A DNA stretch of 5,018 nt, taken from NCBI GenBank assembly GCA_945787585.1, contig CALZIG010000319.1:1-5018 (forward strand). The letters run 5' to 3'. The stretch's first letter is position 1, and each line of letters begins with the position of its first letter. A program made the translations under genes and the position numbers. The notes below the pieces were generated by a model. It made no database searches. It was given only the letters and a program-made list of their open reading frames with translations, and was not told the origin of the DNA. Below are positions 1-5,018 of this stretch, piece after piece. The DNA is from an uncultured Gammaproteobacteria bacterium. Lineage in GTDB: Bacteria; Pseudomonadota; Gammaproteobacteria; SZUA-140.

Positions 1-175
1 GAATCAGCAGCACGACGGCGATAACATTGAATGCGATGCGATAGCCGTGCATCAGTTGCGGCCAGCGTGCCTGAAACCACGCCTTGCAGCCGAGGGAGGC
101 AAGCAGTGAATGCAGTATGCCATATGTGAGCCATGCGGCGGCGATCGTCATCAGCTCTGCGAAATGCGGTGTCAT
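1..175 (-). CDS. NnrU / isoprenylcysteine methyltransferase-like membrane protein, N-terminal fragment
   Basis: This is the first 58 codons of a minus-strand gene that continues past the left edge. The start is the ATG whose complement lies at 173-175. An AAGGA-type ribosome binding site (complement of 188-192) sits 12 bases upstream, slightly far. The peptide begins MTPHFAELMTIAAAWLTYGI, then has LHSLLAS (residues 21-27), WPQLMHGYR (38-46) and a second hydrophobic run FNVIAVVLLI (49-58). A membrane helix containing 'LHSLLAS', a short basic loop with Trp-Pro and a Tyr-Arg, then 'FN' and another helix is the pattern I know from the N-termini of NnrU and related methanethiol or isoprenylcysteine methyltransferase-like inner-membrane proteins. 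The C-terminal part that would show a methyltransferase site is outside the window, so the activity is unknown. It is divergent from the channel gene. The family call is recognition from a short stretch and could be wrong at subfamily level. Confidence 0.65.
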   Translation of the reverse strand, partial: MTPHFAELMTIAAAWLTYGILHSLLASLGCKAWFQARWPQLMHGYRIAFNVIAVVLLI

Positions 176-304
176 CAGTGCACTCTGTCCTTATGATGAG
201 TTCTGGCTTGTAAAAAACGTTTATACTAGCTGTTCAGTGCCATTGTCGACAGCTGCATCACGGTAATGTATGGATTTTATCGAATTGAGAGAAGGTAAAG
301 CGAA
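176..304. promoter_or_regulatory. Divergent intergenic region with candidate back-to-back promoters
   Basis: This 129-bp gap separates two genes pointing away from each other, so it should hold both promoters. On the plus strand TATACT (222-227) is a good -10 hexamer, but no good -35 lies at the right distance. On the minus strand TCGACA (complement of 245-250) and TATAAA (complement of 221-226) are 18 bases apart and make a plausible promoter for the NnrU-like gene. The two candidate -10 boxes overlap, which would make the promoters compete. A short inverted repeat, AGCTGT (228-233) and ACAGCT (249-254) with a 15-base gap, lies beside them and could bind a dimeric regulator, though 6-bp arms can occur by chance. 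Channel translation probably uses AAGG at 292-295, nine bases before its GTG start. Confidence 0.3.
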
Positions 305-1126
305 GTGATAAGACAATTATGCCAGCAGATTTCCGAACACAAGGCCTTTGAGCGTTTTGTGGTCGCGGTGATACTCGTCAATGGCGTGATCCTGGGACTG
401 GAGACCTCGGTCGATATTTTTGAGCAGTATGGCGACTGGCTGGAGATGGGGAATCATCTGGTGCTGGCGATCTTTATTCTGGAGGCGATGATCAAGATTA
501 CGGCTGTTGCCCCGCAGTGGAAGCGTTATTTTGGCGATGGCTGGAACCTGTTCGATTTTACCGTGGTGGTGCTATCGTTGATTCCGTTTACCGGCGATCT
601 GGCGATGGTGGCCCGTTTACTGCGTTTGCTGCGGGTGTTACGCCTGATTTCGGCGATCCCAGAGCTGCGCCTGATCGTCTCGACACTGATCCGTTCCATT
701 CCAAGCATGGGTAATGTCCTACTTTTAATGAGTATAATATTTTATATCTATGCGGTAGCGGGTTATCACCTGTTTCATGCTCATGACCCGGAGCACTGGC
801 GCTCGCTGGGGATCTCACTGCTGACGCTGTTCCGCATTGTGACACTGGAAGACTGGACCGACGTGATGTACACCGCGATGGAAATGCACCCATTGGCGTG
901 GATCTATTTTGTTAGTTTTGTCATCATGGGTACATTCGTTATTATTAACCTCTTTATTGCCGTCGTGCTCAATAATCTAGAAGAGGCAAAGCTCGAAAGC
1001 CTCGAAAGGCTACAGGCTCCGGTCTCGCGTGATGAGCTGCTGCGTGAGTTACGCCAGACACAGGATTCTCTGGCGCGGCTTCATCGGCGCATTGAAATGG
1101 AGGATACGACACGTCAGGATGGATAG
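305..1126 (+). CDS. Voltage-gated cation channel, single-domain BacNav class (ion transport protein)
   Basis: This is a complete 273-residue inner-membrane channel subunit, the usual size for NaChBac/NavAb-type proteins, which assemble as tetramers. Segments in order: S1 (about 17-33), S2 (50-66, with E60 and K64), S3 (80-93, with D84), S4 (98-117), S5 (136-157), pore helix (168-179), selectivity filter TLEDWTD (180-186), S6 (196-223, ending NLFIAVV), and a charged C-terminal tail. S4 has arginines at 104, 107, 110 and 113, one every third residue, which is the voltage-sensor signature. Residues 241-265 (LLRELRQTQDSLARLHRRI) look like the C-terminal coiled coil that stabilises these tetramers. 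The filter differs from the TLESWS(M/A) of well-studied sodium-selective members by Asp at 183 and Asp at 186. The start is GTG with AAGG upstream, and the longer in-frame ATG at 266 is blocked by a TAA. Identity as a voltage-gated channel is strong; ion selectivity (Na+ or Ca2+) is open. Confidence 0.93.
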   Translation: MIRQLCQQISEHKAFERFVVAVILVNGVILGLETSVDIFEQYGDWLEMGNHLVLAIFILEAMIKITAVAPQWKRYFGDGWNLFDFTVVVLSLIPFTGDLAMVARLLRLLRVLRLISAIPELRLIVSTLIRSIPSMGNVLLLMSIIFYIYAVAGYHLFHAHDPEHWRSLGISLLTLFRIVTLEDWTDVMYTAMEMHPLAWIYFVSFVIMGTFVIINLFIAVVLNNLEEAKLESLERLQAPVSRDELLRELRQTQDSLARLHRRIEMEDTTRQDG

Positions 1127-1255
1127 CAGGTCTGACGGGTGGTCGTTGGTAAAAGGATTTTTTGTGTTACATCTGTAATGAATAATTATATTATTAAACT
1201 TGAATTAAGCGTGAATTAAGCGTGAATTAAGCGTGAATTAAACTGGGGGTAGGCG
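1127..1255 (+). promoter_or_regulatory. AT-rich ppiC upstream region, candidate promoter
   Basis: This 129-bp gap follows the channel gene. I see no convincing stem-loop terminator: the T-run at 1158-1163 has no GC-rich stem before it. The stretch 1171-1200 is very AT-rich and contains TATATT (1187-1192), a five-of-six match to a -10 hexamer, with a weak TTGTGT (1162-1167) 19 bases upstream as a possible -35. If this promoter is real, transcription would begin near 1199, so the tandem repeats that follow would lie in the leader RNA. A G-run at 1245-1249, seven bases before the ATG at 1256, is the likely ribosome binding site for ppiC. Promoter assignment is tentative. Confidence 0.35.
1201..1241 (+). 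repeat. Tandem 11-bp direct repeat, 3.7 copies
   Basis: The unit TGAATTAAGCG occurs three times exactly (1201-1211, 1212-1222, 1223-1233) and is followed by a partial copy TGAATTAA (1234-1241). The period of 11 bp is close to one DNA helical turn, so the AATT/TTAA cores all fall on nearly the same face of the helix. The array ends 14 bp before the ppiC start codon and just downstream of an AT-rich promoter-like stretch. It may be a cluster of operator half-sites, a curved DNA element, or a slippage-prone simple repeat without function. Copies are identical, which suggests recent expansion or active homogenisation. Confidence 0.9.
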
Positions 1256-1537
1256 ATGGCAACAGCAAGTGCAAGACATATTCTGGTAGAGACTGAAGAA
1301 GAGTGCGATTCACTCAAGGCGCAGATTGAAGCGGGCGCAGATTTTGCGGACGTCGCGAAAGATCACTCCAAATGCCCTTCGGGCGGCAGTGGTGGTGCGC
1401 TTGGTACTTTTTCGCCGGGACAGATGGTCAAAGAATTTAACGATGTGGTCTTCAACGATGCCGTCGGCGTGGTGCATGGCCCTGTGCAGACGCAGTTTGG
1501 CTATCATCTGATCGAGGTGACTGAGCGTAGCGAGTAA
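1256..1537 (+). CDS. ppiC: Peptidyl-prolyl cis-trans isomerase, parvulin type (PpiC)
   Basis: This 93-residue protein is a single parvulin (rotamase) domain with no signal peptide or membrane segment, so it should act in the cytoplasm, catalysing cis-trans isomerisation of peptide bonds preceding proline. Its length and sequence match E. coli PpiC (Par10). Shared features are the starting strand ARHILV with His8, GADF (27-30), the HS-CPSG segment with Cys40, the glycine-rich GGALGTF loop (46-52), GQMV-EF (55-61), and the closing TQFGYHLIEV (79-88) with Phe81 and His84. These are the conserved active-site positions of parvulins. The ATG start has a G-rich ribosome binding site (1245-1249) at suitable spacing. 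It appears to be transcribed alone, with an 11-bp repeat array before it and a strong stem-loop after it. Confidence 0.95.
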   Translation: MATASARHILVETEEECDSLKAQIEAGADFADVAKDHSKCPSGGSGGALGTFSPGQMVKEFNDVVFNDAVGVVHGPVQTQFGYHLIEVTERSE

Positions 1538-1582
1538 CGTCGGTAACGCGCAGCGCATAATTTTAGCGGCGTGTATTGAGTG

Positions 1583-1623
1583 AGCAAACAGCCACCGTCA
1601 TCAGGACGGTGGCTGTTTGCTTT
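1583..1623 (+). terminator. Strong stem-loop after ppiC, probable Rho-independent terminator
   Basis: A perfect 17-bp stem is formed by 1583-1599 (AGCAAACAGCCACCGTC) and 1605-1621, closed by a five-base loop (1600-1604). It is followed by only a short T-run (1621-1623) and then ACAA. The stem is long and GC-rich at its apex, as in intrinsic terminators, and it lies 46 bp after the ppiC stop. The weak T tail means termination may be incomplete. The reverse strand has no T-run after the stem, so it is best read as acting on plus-strand transcripts. prmB starts only 32 bp later. Confidence 0.75.
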
Positions 1624-1654
1624 ACAATGTGTGGGTTTGACGGGCTTGGAATAG

Positions 1655-2581
1655 ATGAAAATAACGGATGAAATAATCGATACACTCGAGAGTGCAGAGG
1701 CGTGGGTAACGTGGGGAGTCGGTTACTTTGAACAACACGGCATCTACTTTGGGCACGGTACTGACAATGCGCTCGATGAAGCGGCATGGCTGGTACTGAG
1801 TGCGCTGGAGCTGCCGATTGATATTGCGTTGAGTGAGGTGCCGCAACCACTCACTGCGGCACAACGACGCGCTATTTTTACGCTGTTTCAACAGCGTGTC
1901 GAGCGCCGCATGCCGGCAGCCTATCTGATTCATGAGGCGTGGTTCTGTGGCCTGCGATTTTATGTCGATGAACGGGTGCTGGTGCCACGCTCACCGATTG
2001 GTGAACTGATCGTCAACGCCTTTGCCCCGTGGTGGCCAGCGAACCAGGCGGTCAACCGGGTACTTGATATCGGTACCGGCAGCGGTTGTATCGCCATTGC
2101 CTGCGCCCATGCCTTTCCTGATGCAGCGGTGGATGCGGTTGATATTTCATCCGATGCACTGCTCGTGACACAAAAGAATATTGCGCTGCATCAACTACAG
2201 GGGCGCGTCAGTGCCGTCGAGTCTGATCTCTTTGACGCGCTTGACGGACGTCAGTACGATATCATCGTCAGCAATCCGCCCTATGTGGATGCTGAAGATA
2301 TCGCCGCGATGCCGGATGAGTTTCGTCACGAGCCGCAGATTGGGCTCGTCGCCGGGGAAGATGGACTCGACTTTGCGATCCGCATCTTGCAGGATGCGCC
2401 GCGTTATCTCACAGACGATGGCATTCTGATAGTTGAGGTGGGTAATAGCGAGGCCGCGCTGGCAGCACGTTTTCCCACGGTGCCCTTTATGTGGCTGGAG
2501 TTTGAATACGGCGGCCACGGCGTTTTTCTGTTGACTGCCGCGGAGTTGGCAGAGCATCACGAGACTTTTCTGAAGGCGTGA
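1655..2581 (+). CDS. prmB: Ribosomal protein L3 N5-glutamine methyltransferase (PrmB)
   Basis: This 308-residue protein is a cytoplasmic SAM-dependent enzyme that methylates the side-chain amide of a conserved glutamine in 50S ribosomal protein L3, aiding ribosome assembly. An N-terminal helical substrate-binding domain (about 1-115) contains the PrmB-like stretches YFGHGTDNALDEA (31-43) and EAWFCGLRFYVDERVLVPRS (94-113). The methyltransferase domain follows, with SAM-binding motif I VLDIGTGSGCIAIA (136-149), the acidic residue in AVDIS (161-165), and the catalytic NPPY motif (207-210) inside SNPPYVDAEDI, which binds the glutamine amide. RHEP (224-227) and DGLDFAIRIL (236-245) are also typical. 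Overall it aligns closely in length and order with E. coli PrmB, and the GHGTDN and WFCG segments argue for PrmB over the related release-factor enzyme PrmC. The ATG at 1655 has a weak GGA-type ribosome binding site. The end overlaps the next gene by 4 bp. Confidence 0.95.
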   Translation: MKITDEIIDTLESAEAWVTWGVGYFEQHGIYFGHGTDNALDEAAWLVLSALELPIDIALSEVPQPLTAAQRRAIFTLFQQRVERRMPAAYLIHEAWFCGLRFYVDERVLVPRSPIGELIVNAFAPWWPANQAVNRVLDIGTGSGCIAIACAHAFPDAAVDAVDISSDALLVTQKNIALHQLQGRVSAVESDLFDALDGRQYDIIVSNPPYVDAEDIAAMPDEFRHEPQIGLVAGEDGLDFAIRILQDAPRYLTDDGILIVEVGNSEAALAARFPTVPFMWLEFEYGGHGVFLLTAAELAEHHETFLKA

Positions 2582-3876
2582 TAACTCAATATCTTCGTTC
2601 GTTGAAACAGGATGGCGAGTCACGCCGGATTGTGTCGTGGGCATTCTATGACTGGGCCAACTCCGCTTATGCAACGGTAGTGATTGCCGGTTTTTTCCCG
2701 ATCTTTTTCAAGCAGTACTGGGCGGGTGATCTCAGCGCGACTGAGAGTACCTATCAGCTCGGCGTGGCCAATGCGGTCGCAAGTCTCGTCATTATGGTGT
2801 TTGCGCCGTTATTGGGTGCGATTGCCGACCGGGGCAGTGCGCGTAAAAAGTTTCTGCTCTTCTTTGCGCTGATGGGCATCGTGATGAGCGGTAGCCTCTT
2901 TTTTATCGCAGCGGGAGACTGGGCGTTAGCCGCTATTATCTATATTCTCGCCACCATCGGTTTTATGGGTGGTAACCTCTTTTACGATTCATTGATCGTG
3001 CAGGTGGTGCCGGAAAAGAAACTGGATGTGATTTCAGCGCTTGGGTATGGCCTCGGTTATCTCGGTGGCGGGGTGATCTTTGCATTGATGGTCGCGATGA
3101 CATTATGGCCAACCACTTTTGGACTGGTCGATGCCAGTGAAGCGGTGCGGGTGTCGTTTCTTTGCGTTGCACTGTGGTGGGGGGTGTTCTCCATTCCGTT
3201 ATGGCTGTTTGTTAAAGAGCCAGTAAAGGCGGATAACATTTCGATGTGGCAGTGTGTTGCTGGTGGGTGGCAACAGCTGCGCGATACCCTGCACGAGATT
3301 CGACAACTACGAGTGGTGATGTTGTTTCTGTTTTCGTATTGGCTCTATATCGATGGCGTCGATACCATCGTGCGCATGGCGGTTGATTACGGCCTGTCGA
3401 TCGGCTTCGACGCCAACAGTTTGATCGTTGCGTTGTTGATCACTCAGTTTATCGGTTTTCCTGCGGCGATTCTTTTTGGGCGACTGGGCCAGCGCTATGG
3501 CGCGAAGACAGGTATCTTTATTGCGATCGGTGTCTATATCGGGATTACCGTGTGGGCGTCGTTGATCGAACAGGAGATCGAGTTTTACGGCCTCGCCATC
3601 ATGATTGGACTGGTGCAGGGTGGCATCCAGTCTCTCAGCCGTTCGCTCTATGCGCGGCTGATTCCGCCTGATAAGTCAGCCGAGTTCTTCGGCTTTTATA
3701 ATATGCTGGGTAAATTTGCTGCAGTGGTTGGGCCGTTGATGATGGGCTGGGTGGCGGTGGCGACCGATAGTCATCGACTCGCTGTGTTGTCGCTATTGGT
3801 ACTTTTTTTTGCCGGCGCGATACTCCTCTGGTTTGTGGATGAAAAAGCGGGTCAGCGATTGAAGCAGGGACTGTAA
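2578..3876 (+). CDS. MFS transporter, Atg22/UMF1 family
   Basis: This 432-residue inner-membrane protein of the major facilitator superfamily has about twelve predicted helices (near 27-45, 61-82, 93-111, 115-137, 153-176, 191-213, 246-263, 281-301, 312-331, 336-355, 375-395 and 400-420). Family-typical segments are WAFYDWANSAYATVV (21-35), GAIADRGSARKKFL (80-93), the MFS loop between helices 2 and 3, and GGIQSLSRSLYARLIPP (348-364) followed by FFGFYNMLGKFAAVVGP (370-386). These match the Atg22-like 'UMF1' group, whose yeast member exports amino acids from the vacuole. Substrates of bacterial members are largely unknown, so none is assigned. The GTG start overlaps the prmB stop as GTGA. The nearest GA-rich site (GAAGG, 2572-2576) is only one base from the GTG, so translation may depend on coupling to prmB or begin slightly downstream, for example at the in-frame TTG at 2602. 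Confidence 0.9.
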   Translation: MITQYLRSLKQDGESRRIVSWAFYDWANSAYATVVIAGFFPIFFKQYWAGDLSATESTYQLGVANAVASLVIMVFAPLLGAIADRGSARKKFLLFFALMGIVMSGSLFFIAAGDWALAAIIYILATIGFMGGNLFYDSLIVQVVPEKKLDVISALGYGLGYLGGGVIFALMVAMTLWPTTFGLVDASEAVRVSFLCVALWWGVFSIPLWLFVKEPVKADNISMWQCVAGGWQQLRDTLHEIRQLRVVMLFLFSYWLYIDGVDTIVRMAVDYGLSIGFDANSLIVALLITQFIGFPAAILFGRLGQRYGAKTGIFIAIGVYIGITVWASLIEQEIEFYGLAIMIGLVQGGIQSLSRSLYARLIPPDKSAEFFGFYNMLGKFAAVVGPLMMGWVAVATDSHRLAVLSLLVLFFAGAILLWFVDEKAGQRLKQGL

Positions 3877-4046
3877 CACGCCCATTTTCTGTCATCGATG
3901 ATCTGTTAATCTGATCGCAGACCTTACATTAAAGTATGACAACACCCGCGACGTTATAGAGTTTAGATGAAGGCGGCTTTCCATCGCTTCATCACTATTT
4001 TCTTAAGCGTATCAGCCTTAATCAACTTGTGCGGAGTGTTATACCC
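3877..4046 (+). other. Intergenic spacer between the MFS gene and the TPR-methyltransferase gene
   Basis: The spacer is 170 bp. It contains a 10-bp perfect palindrome TCATCGATGA (3892-3901) shortly after the MFS stop, and a weak hairpin at 3966-3993. Promoter-like sequence is poor: TATAGA (3955-3960) is the best -10 candidate and lacks a matched -35. CGGAG (4032-4036), ten bases before the ATG at 4047, is the likely ribosome binding site for the next gene. I see no reading frame of note on either strand. Confidence 0.5.
3966..4003 (+). terminator. Weak hairpin with T-rich tail, possible terminator of the prmB-MFS unit
   Basis: GATGAAG (3966-3972) pairs with CTTCATC (3987-3993) around a 14-base loop, and the T-rich tract ACTATTTTCTT follows. 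The stem is short, AT-rich and 90 bp beyond the MFS stop codon, so it is a weaker terminator candidate than the one after ppiC. It may instead be a leader structure of the downstream gene. Confidence 0.3.
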
Positions 4047-5018
4047 ATGAATGATCTCAATCAGTTGCTTGAGCGCGCCGCTCGTCACTTATCTGCGAAT
4101 CAGCCGGATGAAGCTGACAAGGCGTGTCGAGTGATCCTCGATAGCATTCCTGGGCAACCAGACGCCAGCCATCTGCTTGCCTTTGCACTACTCAGAAAGA
4201 GCCAGATGCAATCAAACGAAGCCGTACAGCAGGTTCGGAAGGCGCTGAGCATCAATCCTACTAACCTCACATTACTGGCGACACTGGGCGAGACCTACCT
4301 GGCTTCAGGTATGCCCAGGGAGGCGGAAGGCGTACTTAAGCAGGCGCTGTCAATTGATCCTGGCCACTACTACTCACTACTCGTGCTCGGCAAGGCGTTG
4401 ACTCAATATGAGCGCTATGCAGAGGCGGAAAAAGTATTACGCAAGGCACTTGCTTCCGATCAGGTGTCTGATCATGTGGTCACCTACAACACGCTGGCAA
4501 GGGCTATAATGCCAGGTGAAAGTTATCATGAGTGGCTGGCGCATTTTCATCAGTGGCTTCAACCCGCCACGTATCTGGAGATAGGGGTGCAAACAGGGCA
4601 GACGCTGAGATTAGCGCAACCCCCTACCGTTGCGGTTGGCGTCGATCCGCAGCCGATTTTGCAGTTTCCATTATCCGAAACGACACAGATGTTTAGCCTG
4701 GCAAGTGATCTGTTCTTTGCGCAGCATAATTTGGCAGAGGTGATGGGCCACGCGAAACTCGACCTGGCCTTTATCGATGGGCTGCATGTGTTTGACCAGG
4801 TGTTGCGTGATTTTATGAATGTAGAGCGCTTTTCTCATCCCGGTACGGTGGTCGTATTGCACGATGTCAGGCCGCTGGATAACATCTCATCAGATCCGAA
4901 AAGTGGTGCCACCTTCAACTCAGGCGATGCCTGGAAAGTGATGGCGGCCTTACGCAAATTCCGACCGGATCTCACCTGTTTTACAATTCCTGCTGCGCCG
5001 ACGGGCCTTGGGGTGATC
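4047..5018 (+). CDS. TPR-repeat protein with class I SAM-dependent methyltransferase domain, C-terminally truncated by the window
   Basis: The reading frame is open for 324 codons to the last base with no stop, so the gene continues beyond the right edge. Residues about 5-140 form four helical repeats spaced 33-36 residues, with TPR hallmarks such as LGETYLASGMPREAEGVLKQ (80-99) followed by ALSIDP (100-105), and INP (69-71) closing the repeat before it. These should mediate protein binding. A methyltransferase domain starts near 172: YLEIGVQTGQTL (176-187) resembles the glycine-containing SAM-binding loop, VGVDP (197-201) the acidic strand-2 end, and FIDGLHVFDQVLRDF (242-256), VVVLHDVRP (268-276) and GDAWKVM (293-299) match the Methyltransf_24-like pattern. 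No signal peptide is seen, so it is probably cytoplasmic. The substrate is unknown; similar domains often sit in surface-glycan loci, but nothing in this window shows that. The ATG at 4047 has CGGAG (4032-4036) upstream. Confidence 0.85.
   Translation, partial: MNDLNQLLERAARHLSANQPDEADKACRVILDSIPGQPDASHLLAFALLRKSQMQSNEAVQQVRKALSINPTNLTLLATLGETYLASGMPREAEGVLKQALSIDPGHYYSLLVLGKALTQYERYAEAEKVLRKALASDQVSDHVVTYNTLARAIMPGESYHEWLAHFHQWLQPATYLEIGVQTGQTLRLAQPPTVAVGVDPQPILQFPLSETTQMFSLASDLFFAQHNLAEVMGHAKLDLAFIDGLHVFDQVLRDFMNVERFSHPGTVVVLHDVRPLDNISSDPKSGATFNSGDAWKVMAALRKFRPDLTCFTIPAAPTGLGVI

Noticed and set aside
84..266. A 60-codon plus-strand reading frame near the left edge
   Set aside because: It overlaps the minus-strand NnrU-like gene antisense and extends through the promoter gap. 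Its protein has no recognisable feature, and the minus-strand frame gives a coherent membrane-protein sequence.
270..308. A 12-codon possible leader peptide (ATG at 270) whose TGA overlaps the channel GTG
   Set aside because: It has no clear ribosome binding site and its short sequence shows no attenuation signature. An overlap this small can arise by chance.
588..893. A 101-codon minus-strand reading frame inside the channel gene
   Set aside because: It is antisense to a clear six-helix channel, and its Ser/Arg/Pro-rich translation is typical of a shadow frame.
1154..1165. T-run after the channel gene as a terminator
   Set aside because: Only an AAAA/TTTT pairing precedes it and there is no GC-rich stem, so an intrinsic terminator is not supported.
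1563..1933. Two minus-strand frames (1563-1850 and 1622-1933) overlapping the terminator and the prmB N-terminus
   Set aside because: Their translations show no known motif, they overlap the conserved PrmB frame, and one runs through the stem-loop.
2195..2674. A 159-codon minus-strand reading frame across the prmB/MFS junction
   Set aside because: It is the longest antisense frame, but it lies opposite the conserved SAM and NPPY region of PrmB and has no recognisable domain.
3892..3901. Perfect 10-bp palindrome TCATCGATGA after the MFS stop
   Set aside because: It has no loop or T tail and is not repeated elsewhere in the spacer. A 10-bp palindrome alone is weak evidence for a binding site.
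4671..4862. A 63-codon minus-strand frame near the right edge
   Set aside because: It is antisense to the methyltransferase domain, where the plus-strand frame stays open for 972 bases and carries clear motifs.

Overview
The window looks like chromosomal DNA of a gammaproteobacterium. The reasons are a PpiC-type parvulin and a PrmB (ribosomal protein L3 glutamine methyltransferase) that both resemble the Escherichia coli proteins closely along their length, plus a single-domain bacterial voltage-gated channel and an NnrU-like membrane protein of kinds common in free-living and aquatic proteobacteria. Genus cannot be fixed from the sequence alone. Coding density is high, base composition is moderate, and I see no insertion sequence, phage gene, tRNA, rRNA or CRISPR array.

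Layout. (1) Positions 1-175, minus strand: the N-terminal end of an NnrU/isoprenylcysteine-methyltransferase-like membrane protein, cut by the left edge. (2) 176-304: a divergent intergenic region that should hold promoters for both flanking genes. (3) 305-1126, plus: a complete 273-residue six-helix voltage-gated cation channel (BacNav class) with selectivity filter TLEDWTD. (4) 1127-1255: an AT-rich spacer ending in 3.7 tandem copies of an 11-bp repeat just before the next gene. (5) 1256-1537, plus: ppiC. (6) 1583-1623: a perfect 17-bp stem-loop, probably a terminator. (7) 1655-2581, plus: prmB, overlapping by 4 bp with (8) 2578-3876, plus: an Atg22/UMF1-type MFS transporter. (9) 3877-4046: a spacer with a weak hairpin. 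(10) 4047-5018, plus: an open reading frame that runs off the right edge, encoding TPR repeats followed by a class I SAM-dependent methyltransferase domain.

How the genes relate. prmB and the MFS gene form a convincing two-gene transcription unit with start/stop overlap. The other genes are separated by 100-170 bp gaps and look individually transcribed. The window is mostly ordinary housekeeping and membrane-protein content. I do not find a convincing new multi-gene system. The items most worth a second look are the acidic channel filter, the phased repeats before ppiC, and the truncated TPR-methyltransferase.
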